Shown here piece by piece: positions 43,307 to 51,988 of a DNA stretch of 64,000 bases. Below the pieces are notes generated by a model. It saw only the letters and a program-made list of their open reading frames with translations, had not been told where the DNA came from and did no database searches. Within the stretch, counting starts at the first letter, position 1. Each line of letters starts with the position of its first letter. A program made the position numbers and the translations under genes. The stretch is from Cytobacillus luteolus. GTDB lineage: Bacteria > Bacillota > Bacilli > Bacillales > Bacillaceae_L. The DNA is taken from assembly GCF_017873715.1 (NCBI RefSeq), contig NZ_JAGGKM010000001.1, positions 682,001 to 746,000 on the forward strand. The letters are read 5' to 3'.

Positions 43307-44095
43307 ATGGAATCGATTAAAATCAATGAGCTGCCTATAGAAATTACGGAAATGGTAGGAGCGTTATCTGAGATAGCATTTCCTAAACAGGGATATACCT
43401 CAGATGTGGGAATAGTGAAAGCGCTGAATAGTGAAAAGTTTGTTATAAAAAGATCAAAGGGAGAGCAGTTTTGTAATTGGTTGAAGCGGGAGGCATTTGT
43501 GCTTAAGTGCCTAAAAGATGCAAATTTACCAGTTCCTAGACTCTTAAAGTTTGTTGAGGGAAACGGTGAGTCGTGGATGTTGACTCAATTTATGGAAGGA
43601 CAAACATTACGAAGCTATTTGTTGAATGAACAGAATGAGATAAAGCGACATGAAGTCATTTATCAATTTGGGAAGGTTTTAAAAGAGATTCACTCGACTC
43701 CTTGTCCTTCGGAGTTGAAGGGGGAAGGTTTGTGGCTAGATCAGATGCTAGAAACAGCAGAATATAACTTGCTACATTATGAAACAGATGGAAATGCTAA
43801 GCTCTTGCAGAGGTTGAAGGAGAAGAAGCCAGTATCTGTCAAGCAAGCCTTGATCCATGGTGATTTTACGATTGATAATGTTCTAGTCAAGGAGGGTCTA
43901 ATTTCTGCAGTTATTGATTGGAACGGGGGAGCTTTCGGTGATCCGCGCTATGATGCGGCCTTAGCAATCCGTCCTAAACAAAATGCATTCGAAAATGAGA
44001 GTGATAGAGTGGTATTTTTTGAAGGATATGGTGGAAAACGTATAACAGAGTCTGAATTTACGTATTTTGAGGATGGATTATATAATTTCTTCTGA
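43307..44095 (+). CDS. Aminoglycoside-phosphotransferase-fold (APH) kinase
   Basis: 262 aa from the ATG after GGAGGAGAAG; a longer frame would run into the repeat array. ATP-binding Lys in KFVIKRSKGE; catalytic HGDFTIDNVLV and the metal-binding VIDWNGGAFGDPRYD. Substrates in this fold include aminoglycosides, macrolides, choline and homoserine; nothing here shows which. The C-terminus (EDGLYNFF) is shorter than in many APHs. Confidence 0.85.
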   Translation: MESIKINELPIEITEMVGALSEIAFPKQGYTSDVGIVKALNSEKFVIKRSKGEQFCNWLKREAFVLKCLKDANLPVPRLLKFVEGNGESWMLTQFMEGQTLRSYLLNEQNEIKRHEVIYQFGKVLKEIHSTPCPSELKGEGLWLDQMLETAEYNLLHYETDGNAKLLQRLKEKKPVSVKQALIHGDFTIDNVLVKEGLISAVIDWNGGAFGDPRYDAALAIRPKQNAFENESDRVVFFEGYGGKRITESEFTYFEDGLYNFF

Positions 44096-44127
44096 GATGT
44101 GAAGATGAAAAATATCCAATAAAAGGG

Positions 44128-44239
44128 AATACTTAACGATTGAGGTCATTTACTTAACTAAGGCAGAAAAATACTTAAATAAAATCATACAATACTTACC
44201 TAAATCATAGATATACTTAACTAAAATGTGAAAATACTT
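44128..44239 (-). repeat. Array of six exactly 21-bp-phased elements (AATACTT orientation)
   Basis: AATACTT or a one- or two-base variant starts at 44128, 44149, 44170, 44191, 44212 and 44233, an invariant 21-bp period. Complemented, the core is GTTAAGTATT, the same as in the arrays around the NERD gene. The filler differs in every unit. Confidence 0.9.
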
Positions 44240-44303
44240 AATTTCTTCCTATTTAGAATAAATACATAAACATGATATGATAGATAAAAAAGGAGCGGAA
44301 ACC

Positions 44304-44756
44304 GTGAGATTACATCAGAAACTATTATTACTAGTCGCACTATTAGTCCTCATCCTACCTACGAAATCATTAGCAACCGATTGGGAGTATCCGTTTGTTG
44401 TATGGGAAGGATATATCTATGAAGTAACAGATGAGTATGTAACAGATGTAGATATAGAAGTTGGTGAAGTAACAGCTTATTCCGATATGGAACAGCTTTC
44501 AGGTAATTTTTCAAATACATATGAAGTTGGGACCAAATATTACACGATAAAAGGTGAAAGTTCGGATGAAGTAATCGCTGTTGAAGAAATTGATGGAAAA
44601 TATGTGAAAGCTGTTAAAATTGGTGAGTATAGTATTGCGAGTGGTTTTCAAGGGATGTTTAATGGTCAAGTGGGAATTGTACCAATCATAATCATAGGTG
44701 GATTTATTGCTTTATTCATTTTCTATGAACGGAAATTGAAGAGAATCAGAGAGTAA
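44304..44756 (+). CDS. Secreted/membrane-anchored protein, unknown
   Basis: 150 aa from the GTG after AAAGGAG. Signal peptide (about 1-25, ending KSLA), an acidic extracytoplasmic domain of about 95 residues (VVWEGYIYEVTDEYV, KYYTIKG, EIDGKYVKAVK) and a C-terminal helix (about 122-142) with basic tail ERKLKRIRE. The layout of an N-terminal signal and C-terminal anchor recurs in uncharacterised Bacillus surface proteins. No function assigned. Confidence 0.7.
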   Translation: MRLHQKLLLLVALLVLILPTKSLATDWEYPFVVWEGYIYEVTDEYVTDVDIEVGEVTAYSDMEQLSGNFSNTYEVGTKYYTIKGESSDEVIAVEEIDGKYVKAVKIGEYSIASGFQGMFNGQVGIVPIIIIGGFIALFIFYERKLKRIRE

Positions 44757-44757
44757 C

Positions 44758-44790
44758 AGAGGACCATTCAAAGAGGTCCTTTTCTTTTTG
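44758..44790 (+). terminator. Terminator
   Basis: AGGACC/GGTCCT stem with TTTTCTTTTT. Confidence 0.65.
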
Positions 44791-44917
44791 AAAATTTTTT
44801 TAAAAGAAGTGAAATTATTAGATAGCTAAACTCGTTATACAGTATGAAACAAACAAAAGCACTCATGATGAGCGCTAAATAAACGAGACATGCGCATGAT
44901 CGTTTAAGGAGGTCAAT

Positions 44918-45487
44918 ATGGAAGAGGAGATTCAATGGATCCAGTCCATTTTAGCTGGAAACAAACAAGCCTACGCACACATTATTAATAAATATAAAAA
45001 CCAACTTTATGCCACTATCTTACGGATGACAAGAAATCCACATGATGCCCAGGATTTAGTCCAGGAGGCATTTGTGAAAGTATATCACCAACTTGATAAA
45101 TATGAGGGAAAAGGATCTTTCTCTAGTTGGATATATCGGGTAACGATTAATTACTGTATGGATGAGTTTCGCAAAAAACGCTATAAGATGAAGCAGGTTG
45201 ATATTGGGGAGGAAACTCTTTTGAATCCGAATCACCCTGAAGTTATTTTTCTAAAAAAAGAAGAGCAACGTCAACTTGAGAAGTTAATTCAAACTCTACC
45301 AGAAGATGAGAGACTAATACTTCTATTACGTTATGTGAATGAGCTAAGTTATCACGAAATAAGTGAGCTTGTGGAGATACCTCTCTCCCAGGTGCGTAAT
45401 AAGCTTCATCGAGCCAAGAAAAAAATGAGAGATTCAGTTAAACAAGAAGGGGGCTATTTTCATGATGAAATGTTGGGCAGCAGATAA
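44918..45487 (+). CDS. ECF RNA polymerase sigma factor
   Basis: 189 aa. Sigma-70 region 2 (LYATILRMTRNPHDAQDLVQEAFVKVY ... SFSSWIYRVTINYCMDEFRK) and region 4 (LPEDERLILLLRYVNELSYHEISELVEIPLSQVRNKLHRAKKKM), with no other domain: an ECF factor of the SigW/SigM type. AAGGAGG precedes the ATG. Its last 26 nt overlap the downstream anti-sigma gene. A TGAAAC word (44844) could be an ECF -35, but I found no good partner -10, so autoregulation is uncertain. Confidence 0.92.
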   Translation: MEEEIQWIQSILAGNKQAYAHIINKYKNQLYATILRMTRNPHDAQDLVQEAFVKVYHQLDKYEGKGSFSSWIYRVTINYCMDEFRKKRYKMKQVDIGEETLLNPNHPEVIFLKKEEQRQLEKLIQTLPEDERLILLLRYVNELSYHEISELVEIPLSQVRNKLHRAKKKMRDSVKQEGGYFHDEMLGSR

Positions 45488-47078
45488 GCTTTCACAATAT
45501 GTAGATCATATGTTAGATAATAAAGAAACAAGTGAAGTAGACTCACACCTTATTACTTGTTCAAAGTGTAAAGAAATCGTAGAGGCATATCAAAACGAAG
45601 CAAGTTTTTTAAAAGATACATTACAAACACCAGAACTACCACCGAATTTCACAGATCTTGTTCTTGGTGAATTAGAGCCTTATGAATCGAAGGTGATTCG
45701 AACAAATAGGACCCCGTGGAAAAAGCTGACCCTCAGCGCAGCAGGTATTGTATTAGTGTTAGGGTTGAGTTCAACATTCCATTCAGGTTTTGCAGAGTGG
45801 CTTGGTGGTCTTTTTACAACACAACAGGTGGATGAAGGACTTAGAAGAGCAGCTGATACTGGTTTTGTCGAGCGTGTTAATCAAGAGGTAAAAGACCAGG
45901 GACTTACGCTAAAAGTTGAGGACGTAATAGCCGATTCTTCCCGAATTGCGCTGTCCTATCAAGTGCTTGATGAAAGTGGAAAGGCACAAGATACGTACCT
46001 AAATCTAGGGGAAGCTGAAATTTATGCAAAGGACGAACAAGGTAACCGTTTGGATAATGTAGGAATGGGATGGTCACATGGTAATGAATATGGCTTAATT
46101 GAATTTTCACTACAAGAAAGGCATCAATTAGAAAAGTTCACACTAACATTAGCAGTTAAAGAGCTAAAAGGTGTGAAAGGCAATTGGAACTTAGAATTTC
46201 CTGTTGATTTAACAGCTAGCCTTAAAGCCACTCAAACGATTCCATTAGATCATGCATCACATAGTCTACATGGCGTAGAGATTGAGATGAAGGAAGCAAG
46301 GTTTGCACCATCAACAACAGAGATTGTGTATGAAACTTCTTTTTCAAAAGAAGAACTAGCTCAGATTAAAAAAGAAATAAAGGGATTTGAAAAGACATTT
46401 GGTAAAGATGTTGTGAAACGTCTAGGAAGACAATATGATACGAGCATCCAATATCGTATTAAAGATTCTACGAATGAGACTATTGCCTCACATAATACAT
46501 TTGCAGATCATCAAGGACATAAAAGTGATAATGGGATGATACAATTATCGGGACAGAATAAGATGCAACTTGGACATATCTCTTGGGTTGATTCATTTGT
46601 TCCACAAAAGGCTGAGTCTGATTTGCAGCTTATTGTTGACGGTGTCATGAAGACCGTTCCATCTGACTTTTCAATCAAAATTAAACCAAAGGATATTGCT
46701 AAAAATCCAGTCTCGTTTGAATACGAAGGGAATTATGTAAAGATTCATAAGGCTAGGAAGCAGAACGAATATTCTTTAGAGAAGTCACTGCCTCCAATCT
46801 CCAAAGAAACGATGTTTATGATTCAGATGGAGGGAGGAAAAGAACAGCTTGCCTCTGACCCTGGAGTTTGGTTAGCAGTAGATAATAACGGCAAGGTGTA
46901 TGAAACGTCGATGAGTGGTTCCATATTAGATGAAAAAGATGAGTTCGGACGTTATAAGACAACAATTGAACTAACTATAAATGATATTGAGGAAGTGCCA
47001 GAAGAGCTTACACTTCATTTAGTATCTGTGACTCGTTATGTTAAGGTTGACGAGCAATGGGAAGTAAAGCTTAAATAA
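45462..47078 (+). CDS. Transmembrane anti-sigma factor with large DUF4179-type ectodomain
   Basis: 538 aa. N-terminal zinc-binding anti-sigma domain (SHLITCSKCKE: His-x3-Cys-x2-Cys), a single membrane helix (about 89-106, LTLSAAGIVLVLGLSSTF) and a ~430-residue extracytoplasmic part of DUF4179/DUF5643 type, rich in beta structure. It should hold the overlapping ECF factor at the membrane until an envelope signal triggers its cleavage. The ectodomain is far longer than in RsiW (about 208 aa in B. subtilis), suggesting a sensing domain of its own. AAGGGGG precedes the ATG. Confidence 0.85.
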   Translation: MMKCWAADKLSQYVDHMLDNKETSEVDSHLITCSKCKEIVEAYQNEASFLKDTLQTPELPPNFTDLVLGELEPYESKVIRTNRTPWKKLTLSAAGIVLVLGLSSTFHSGFAEWLGGLFTTQQVDEGLRRAADTGFVERVNQEVKDQGLTLKVEDVIADSSRIALSYQVLDESGKAQDTYLNLGEAEIYAKDEQGNRLDNVGMGWSHGNEYGLIEFSLQERHQLEKFTLTLAVKELKGVKGNWNLEFPVDLTASLKATQTIPLDHASHSLHGVEIEMKEARFAPSTTEIVYETSFSKEELAQIKKEIKGFEKTFGKDVVKRLGRQYDTSIQYRIKDSTNETIASHNTFADHQGHKSDNGMIQLSGQNKMQLGHISWVDSFVPQKAESDLQLIVDGVMKTVPSDFSIKIKPKDIAKNPVSFEYEGNYVKIHKARKQNEYSLEKSLPPISKETMFMIQMEGGKEQLASDPGVWLAVDNNGKVYETSMSGSILDEKDEFGRYKTTIELTINDIEEVPEELTLHLVSVTRYVKVDEQWEVKLK

Positions 47079-47088
47079 TAGTCACATT

Positions 47089-47126
47089 AAAAGCCGGCTT
47101 GGATAGGTAAATCCAGCCGGTTTTCC
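47089..47126. terminator. Bidirectional terminator
   Basis: AAAAGCCGGCTTGGA/TCCAGCCGGTTTT stem between the anti-sigma gene and the YibE/F pair. Confidence 0.8.
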
Positions 47127-47136
47127 TTATACTATA

Positions 47137-47910
47137 CTATTTGAATGTTTTTCTTTTCTGTTCACCCACTAAGAAAAATGCAGTTATCCAAGAAGTAATT
47201 GGTATAACCATCGTTACCGCGATTCCAGCACAAAGGATGGTGATCATCTCTGCACTAAATATTTTTGAATTCACAATTTCACCTAGAGAATAACTTAAAA
47301 TCTTAAACCAGATTAGTAATCCTAAGTACCCACCAAAGAAGGCGAAAAATAATGTGTTGGTACTCGTTCCGAGAATATCCCTTCCAATGCTTAGTCCTGA
47401 AGCGAATAAATCTTTTCTGCTAATCAATGGATGATGGTAATGTATCTCACGCATTGGTGATGAAATAGCAATGGCTGTATCCGTAATTGCACCTATTGTG
47501 CTCATGATAATAACGGAGGAAGCAATTTTCACAAAATCTATTCCAATATAAAGGGAAAACATACTAAGTTCTGTAATTTCTTCTTCTCCAAATCCTTGAA
47601 TCATTGCCTTCTCGGTGATAATGACAATGAAAAAAAGTAATATGCTAGTGGTGATAATTGTAGAGATAAAGGCAGTCTTTGTTTTACTGTTAAATCCATT
47701 TATATAAAAAAGATTAATACAGCTTATAATTGTGCATGCAACTAAGGTTAAGATAATCAGATTAACATCTGGGTCATTCATGATGAAAATGATAACGATA
47801 AGCACAGAAAAATTGAAGAATATTGCTAAAAAGGATCGTACCCCTTTTTTTCCACCAATTAAGGTCATTAAAATAAATAAAATGGCTGATAACAAAATTA
47901 AGGTATTCAT
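47137..47910 (-). CDS. YibE/F-family membrane protein (small partner)
   Basis: 257 aa, seven or so helices. Contains GAITDTAIAISSPMREI and GRDILGTSTNTLFFAFFGG, the repeated motif of the YibE/F family. It overlaps the second YibE/F gene upstream by 4 nt (ATGA), so both are made together. The smaller partner lacks the extracytoplasmic N-terminal domain. Family function is not established; paired proteins are common in Firmicutes. Confidence 0.85.
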   Translation of the reverse strand: MNTLILLSAILFILMTLIGGKKGVRSFLAIFFNFSVLIVIIFIMNDPDVNLIILTLVACTIISCINLFYINGFNSKTKTAFISTIITTSILLFFIVIITEKAMIQGFGEEEITELSMFSLYIGIDFVKIASSVIIMSTIGAITDTAIAISSPMREIHYHHPLISRKDLFASGLSIGRDILGTSTNTLFFAFFGGYLGLLIWFKILSYSLGEIVNSKIFSAEMITILCAGIAVTMVIPITSWITAFFLVGEQKRKTFK

Positions 47911-49034
47911 TCTCTACCCCTCTTTCTTTGCACGAAAAATAGAGTCGTGTATAGACCTATTGGGATCGTTAATACAATACCAATACCACCAGCGAGAGCG
48001 CGTGCCAATTCTAATGAAAGAGTCATTGAAAGTGTAAAGCCAAACTGTGAGTCATTTTTTAAATAAAGAAGTATAAGTGGAATTGAGCCACTAATATAGA
48101 CAAAAAACAAAATATTTGTCATCGTACCCATGATGTCTTTTCCGATTTCCATACCAGACTTTTTTAGTGCTTGTAGGGATATGTTGTTATTCTTTTCATA
48201 CAACCCAAAAATAGAAGAAGACATGGTAATGGCAACATCCATAACGGCTCCTAAAGATCCTACAAGTAATCCAGCCATAAACAACATGTGGTAAGGACGG
48301 GTAGAAAATTGCATCTCTTCATATCGCAGTCCACTCTCAGCTGTAAATAAAATAACCAGATAAGCAATTAACAGTGAACTAAATGTGCCTATCAGAGTTG
48401 CCAAAATAGCTGCATAGGTTTTTTCATTAACGCCGTTAACGAGTAATAGTGAAATGACGGTAAACAATATTGCACTTACACTACATATCAATACGAGATT
48501 CATTCCAGAGTTATTGATGTATATATCCAATGCATACCACAATAAAACAGCATTTACAGCCAAACTTATAATGGAAAGTAATCCTTGCTTTTTCCCAACG
48601 ATAATTAAAATAAAGATGAAAATCCATGCAACAAGTAATACATATGTATCGCGTTTAACATCTTCTATAGATCCAGTTAATTCTGTATTTACTTTATCGT
48701 TAATTGATACAAACAGTTTGTGCCCAACCTTAAATTCATGGTCATAGGCCTTAGAAGTTGAAAACTGATTTGTTAAATGAATTAGGTTCCCTTTTTCTTC
48801 ACCATTTTTTAGCACTGCTATTAATGTTTGTGTGAATAGATGATCCTCATTATCGAAATGATCAATGATTTCAGTTGTTTCTATTAGTTCTGTATTAATA
48901 ATCTCTGCTATTGGTCGGTCGTAGTATGAGTAATTGTGGTTAACAAAAAGAATGGAGCCAATAAATAAAAGTAGTAATACGATGTATAAGAAGAATTGTG
49001 TTTTAGTTATCTTATTTAAAATGCTTACAATCAT
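47907..49034 (-). CDS. YibE/F-family membrane protein (large partner)
   Basis: 375 aa. An N-terminal helix, a ~100-residue extracytoplasmic domain (IAEIINTELIETTEIIDHF, LIHLTNQFSTSKAYDHEFKVG) and about seven helices with GAVMDVAITMSSSIFGLYEKN and GKDIMGTMTNILFFVYISG. The start at 49034 has only a distant GGGGG; an upstream GTG at 49082 is possible. First gene of the two-gene minus-strand operon. Confidence 0.82.
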   Translation of the reverse strand: MIVSILNKITKTQFFLYIVLLLLFIGSILFVNHNYSYYDRPIAEIINTELIETTEIIDHFDNEDHLFTQTLIAVLKNGEEKGNLIHLTNQFSTSKAYDHEFKVGHKLFVSINDKVNTELTGSIEDVKRDTYVLLVAWIFIFILIIVGKKQGLLSIISLAVNAVLLWYALDIYINNSGMNLVLICSVSAILFTVISLLLVNGVNEKTYAAILATLIGTFSSLLIAYLVILFTAESGLRYEEMQFSTRPYHMLFMAGLLVGSLGAVMDVAITMSSSIFGLYEKNNNISLQALKKSGMEIGKDIMGTMTNILFFVYISGSIPLILLYLKNDSQFGFTLSMTLSLELARALAGGIGIVLTIPIGLYTTLFFVQRKRGRE

Positions 49035-49120
49035 ATTCAAAATAAACCCCCAATAAGTAAGACTATTACATAATACCACCAATTGAAATACTTATACTAT
49101 TTCGTCTCATATCCCTGATT

Positions 49121-49245
49121 AATCAGGCCAAACTCAACTTTTTCCATCCAAACTACACGATGATAGATCAAAACTAAACATAAATCGGGCTAAATCCGTG
49201 AATAATCGGGCTAAACTCGCGATAAATCGGGCCATTCGACCTCTT
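49121..49245 (+). repeat. Array of six 21-bp-phased elements with a different core (AATCGGGCTAAAC)
   Basis: Aligned on the AAAC of each unit, starts fall at 49121, 49141, 49162, 49183, 49204 and 49225 (steps 20, 21, 21, 21, 21). Units 4-6 share AATCGGGC; units 1-3 are degenerate (AATCAGGCCAAACTC, CATCCAAACTAC, GATCAAAACTAAAC). Same six-unit, 21-bp design as the AAGTATT arrays. It lies between the YibE/F pair and the deacetylase gene. Confidence 0.75.
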
Positions 49246-49365
49246 AGGGTATACCCACCTTTGAATACTAACACTTTTCTAGCAAATTTTGGGTATCAAA
49301 AAAAAATACCCCATTCCATCCCGAAAAAAGTATAATTATAGTATTGAACTGAAAGGGGATAGACT

Positions 49366-50175
49366 GTGAAACATAAGATATTCTCACTTATACTATTAAT
49401 GATAGTACTTGTTCTAGCGGGGTGCAAAGAGCAACCGATTGTGCAAGCACCAGCAGGGTTTCATATAATAAAAGCTCCAATTGAGAGAACACCATTTACT
49501 GTTCCTATTGATTGGATTACCATAGATATCGTAGATGAAATTGTTGAAGAGATTGATAGTGAGCCTATTAAACATGTAGATGAGAAGGTTGTATACCTAA
49601 CTTTCGATGATGGACCAAGTAAACAAACAGAACAGATTTTACAAATCCTTGCTGACTATGATGCCAAGGCTACATTTTTTTATCTTGTCCCAAATATGAT
49701 TGAGTTTCCAGACAAAGTGAGAGAAGTAGCAATGAACCATACAATTGGCCATCATGGTGTTAGTCATAACAAAGAAATCATTTATCGTTCAGCTTCTTCA
49801 GTTGTCGAGGAAATGATGGAGGGCCAAGATTATCTTTATGAATTAACCGGAATTTCATCCAACTTAATAAGAGCACCTTTTGGTAGTTCCCCATACATGG
49901 TGCCAGAGTACAAACAAGCGGTGAGGGATGCAGGATTTATTTTGTGGGATTGGACGATTGATAGCCGTGATTGGCAGTATCGTGATGGAAGATATATTGA
50001 TGAAGTAATTACGCAATATGAAAAATTATCAAGTGACAAGCCAGTCGTTATTCTCCTTCATGAGCATATAGAAACGGTAGAACATTTACCTACCCTATTA
50101 AACTACTTTGCACAAAAAGGTTATACGTTTCGTTCACTGAATGAGTCGTTACCGGCTTATGTGAATCCTTACTAA
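49366..50175 (+). CDS. Polysaccharide deacetylase lipoprotein
   Basis: 269 aa. GTG start after AAAGGGG. Lipobox LVLAGC (Cys20) anchors it to the outer membrane face. NodB domain from about residue 75: TFDDGPS (catalytic Asp and metal Asp), GHHGVSH (the usual metal-binding H-x3-H), RAPFGSS and ILLHEH. It removes acetyl groups from peptidoglycan or another glycan on the cell surface. Terminator follows. Confidence 0.9.
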   Translation: MKHKIFSLILLMIVLVLAGCKEQPIVQAPAGFHIIKAPIERTPFTVPIDWITIDIVDEIVEEIDSEPIKHVDEKVVYLTFDDGPSKQTEQILQILADYDAKATFFYLVPNMIEFPDKVREVAMNHTIGHHGVSHNKEIIYRSASSVVEEMMEGQDYLYELTGISSNLIRAPFGSSPYMVPEYKQAVRDAGFILWDWTIDSRDWQYRDGRYIDEVITQYEKLSSDKPVVILLHEHIETVEHLPTLLNYFAQKGYTFRSLNESLPAYVNPY

Positions 50176-50179
50176 AAAC

Positions 50180-50217
50180 AAAAGCTACACTCCCTTATGA
50201 GAGTGTAGCTTTTTTTC
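50180..50217 (+). terminator. Terminator after the deacetylase
   Basis: AAAGCTACACTC/GAGTGTAGCTTT stem and seven T. Confidence 0.85.
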
Positions 50218-50349
50218 CAAAATTATGTATGTTTAAATTAATTATACCATTATTATATCGGGGGCAAATTCGTATTTTGATACGGATGATTTTAAATAAA
50301 AGTAAAGTGGTTTAGATAAAGGAGTTGTTTATTTAATTGCAAAAAAAAT

Positions 50350-50385
50350 TCAGGTGAATACACCTCACCTGAAAAAAGACTTAAC
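50350..50385. terminator. Hairpin in the gap before 50514
   Basis: CAGGTGA/TCACCTG stem with A runs on both sides. The rest of 50218-50513 holds no reading frame with a ribosome binding site. It could end a transcript or be part of a small RNA. Confidence 0.45.
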
Positions 50386-50513
50386 ATTCAAATAAACACA
50401 CTCCTAATTTGATTATAAATGATAAAGACCTAGAAATCTAGTATTAGTAAAATTTTACATACGGTGGTATTGTAATAAAAGATTATACCGTATTTTACTA
50501 AGGAGATGCATAG

Positions 50514-51281
50514 ATGAATAAAAATGGAGTGCGGCTATTACTAGGATTACTCTTGCTTATAGCTTCTGCAAAGCCTTTAATTGATATGATTAGGGAAGTG
50601 ATTCTTGAAGAAAAGATAAATGATCGCTATGAATTACAACATTCATATGCAAAAGATGGCTGGCCCTCGATAATAGATACACCTGAGATTACAATAGGTA
50701 GTCAACATATAGGATTGGTTGAACAAAATACAGGGAAAAAGGCTCCACTTACACCATGGGACAAGAATGAAAAAGTACCCCCAGGTGATATTGTTACTAT
50801 ACAATTTGTTCTAAATGGAGAAGAAATTTCGACACCATCAGAGATTTGGCTTTCCAATCGTGATCGCGGAAGTCGCTACTTTTCCTGGATTGATATTCTA
50901 AAAGTAAAAGACCACCAAACCGGTGAAAATAGTATAGCCATCGTTCAAAGGGTTTCGGATGATGAAGTCCCAATGGAACAACGTGAATGGCGGATCTTTT
51001 ATATCAATGAAGCAAGTGGTAAGTGGCGTGAGAAGAAAATTCAGTTTCAAAATCGTTCTGAAGATTTACTTGCTGTAAACCTTATTAACTTTTCAGGAAC
51101 TAATCGATTGGCAATGGGTTATTATTCTGATATTTTGCATGCTTATCCAACGTATTTTTTCCCATTTCTGTATCCAGTGGGTTCTGGATTACTTGGAATG
51201 ATACTAATACTAACCATCCTAACGAAGAGTTATCTCAAAAAAACGAATTTTTCGAAAAAACTTTTGAATCCGTTAAAATAG
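50514..51281 (+). CDS. Membrane protein with extracytoplasmic domain, unknown
   Basis: 255 aa. N-terminal helix (about 6-22), an extracytoplasmic domain of about 185 residues, and a C-terminal helix (about 218-238) with a basic tail. The soluble part contains GDIVTIQFVLNGEEISTPSE and YFSWIDILKVKD. No family recognised. AGGAGATG precedes the ATG. Confidence 0.7.
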   Translation: MNKNGVRLLLGLLLLIASAKPLIDMIREVILEEKINDRYELQHSYAKDGWPSIIDTPEITIGSQHIGLVEQNTGKKAPLTPWDKNEKVPPGDIVTIQFVLNGEEISTPSEIWLSNRDRGSRYFSWIDILKVKDHQTGENSIAIVQRVSDDEVPMEQREWRIFYINEASGKWREKKIQFQNRSEDLLAVNLINFSGTNRLAMGYYSDILHAYPTYFFPFLYPVGSGLLGMILILTILTKSYLKKTNFSKKLLNPLK

Positions 51282-51348
51282 TATGTTATATTTTTCTAGA
51301 ATAGTCTAGTAGAATAATAAATACATAAGGATTAGGTAGGGTGATTCG

Positions 51349-51675
51349 ATGTCAGTAAGAGATGAATTACAATCATTAGTTGAAAAAATGAATACAAATC
51401 CGGAACATATCGAAAATGAAAAAGACAGAGTATATCAAGTGAATTTAGAAGAAAGCGGGCCTCTACAAATTGTTCTAACTAGTGGACGTGTTGAAGTAGT
51501 AGAAGGAACACCACATGAGGCAGAGGTAACACTTTTTCTAAATGAAAAGAACTTCTCGAAACTTTTAAAGGACGACCTAAATACGACGATGGCCTTTATG
51601 ACAGGTGGCTTAAAGGTTGAAGGTAAGCTAGGGTTAGCTTTAAAGCTTCAGGAAATCGTAAAGTTATATCAATAA
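51349..51675 (+). CDS. SCP2 sterol-carrier-fold protein
   Basis: 108 aa. Ends AFMTGGLKVEGKLGLALKLQEIVKLY, the classical C-terminal part of the SCP2 domain, which binds lipophilic molecules in a tunnel. The N-terminal helix and central sheet (YQVNLEESGPLQIVLTSGRVEVV) also fit. Bacterial single-domain members are thought to bind fatty acids or similar ligands. A weak GTAGGGTG precedes the ATG. Confidence 0.85.
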   Translation: MSVRDELQSLVEKMNTNPEHIENEKDRVYQVNLEESGPLQIVLTSGRVEVVEGTPHEAEVTLFLNEKNFSKLLKDDLNTTMAFMTGGLKVEGKLGLALKLQEIVKLYQ

Positions 51676-51686
51676 AAAAGACAGTG

Positions 51687-51720
51687 GCGATATTTCATGA
51701 TGTGAGATATCGCATTTAAT
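51687..51720 (+). terminator. Possible terminator after the SCP2 gene
   Basis: GCGATAT/ATATCGC hairpin followed by ATTTAATTT. Confidence 0.45.
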
Positions 51721-51748
51721 TTGGAGGAATAAGTCTCATTAAAATAAG

Positions 51749-51778
51749 TTGATGTTGTTCTCTTTTTTACGATATAAT
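51749..51778 (+). promoter_or_regulatory. Promoter of the Mn2+ riboswitch transcript
   Basis: TTGATG (51749-51754), 18 bp, TATAAT (51773-51778), about 12 nt before the aptamer. Confidence 0.55.
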
Positions 51779-51789
51779 GAGATTACATT

Positions 51790-51885
51790 CAAAGGGGAGT
51801 AGCAATCACAATAAAGTCGTCATTTCAGGAAAAACATTCCTCGGCTTTGTTGGCAACATTTTGTTGTAAGCGAGACCTTTGCCAA
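51790..51885 (+). ncRNA. yybP-ykoY (Mn2+) riboswitch aptamer
   Basis: Begins AAAGGGGAGTAGC and ends GCGAGACCTTTGCC, the two nearly invariant ends of the yybP-ykoY family, with AAAGTCGTCA and GGCTTTGTTGGCAACATTTTG between them. CAAAGG/CCTTTG form P1. The family binds Mn2+ and usually precedes Mn exporters or TerC-like genes. Confidence 0.85.
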
Positions 51886-51911
51886 TTGCTTTGGTAAAGG
51901 TATGATGTAAA

Positions 51912-51953
51912 ACGCTTTTACCAGGTAGTATGGGTAGAAGCGTTTTTTTTTTT
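51912..51953 (+). terminator. Expression-platform terminator of the Mn2+ riboswitch
   Basis: ACGCTTTTACC/GGGTAGAAGCGT stem followed by a run of 12 T. An alternative hairpin CCTTTGCCAA/TTGGTAAAGG overlaps the aptamer's 3' end and may act as antiterminator. Confidence 0.8.
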
Positions 51954-51988
51954 GGCGCAGTTATGAGACAGTGTTTATTAACTAGTAG

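Noticed and set aside
49121-49245. Same AAGTATT family as the other arrays
   Set aside because: Number and period match, but the core word AATCGGGCTAAAC is unrelated, so it is listed as a separate family.
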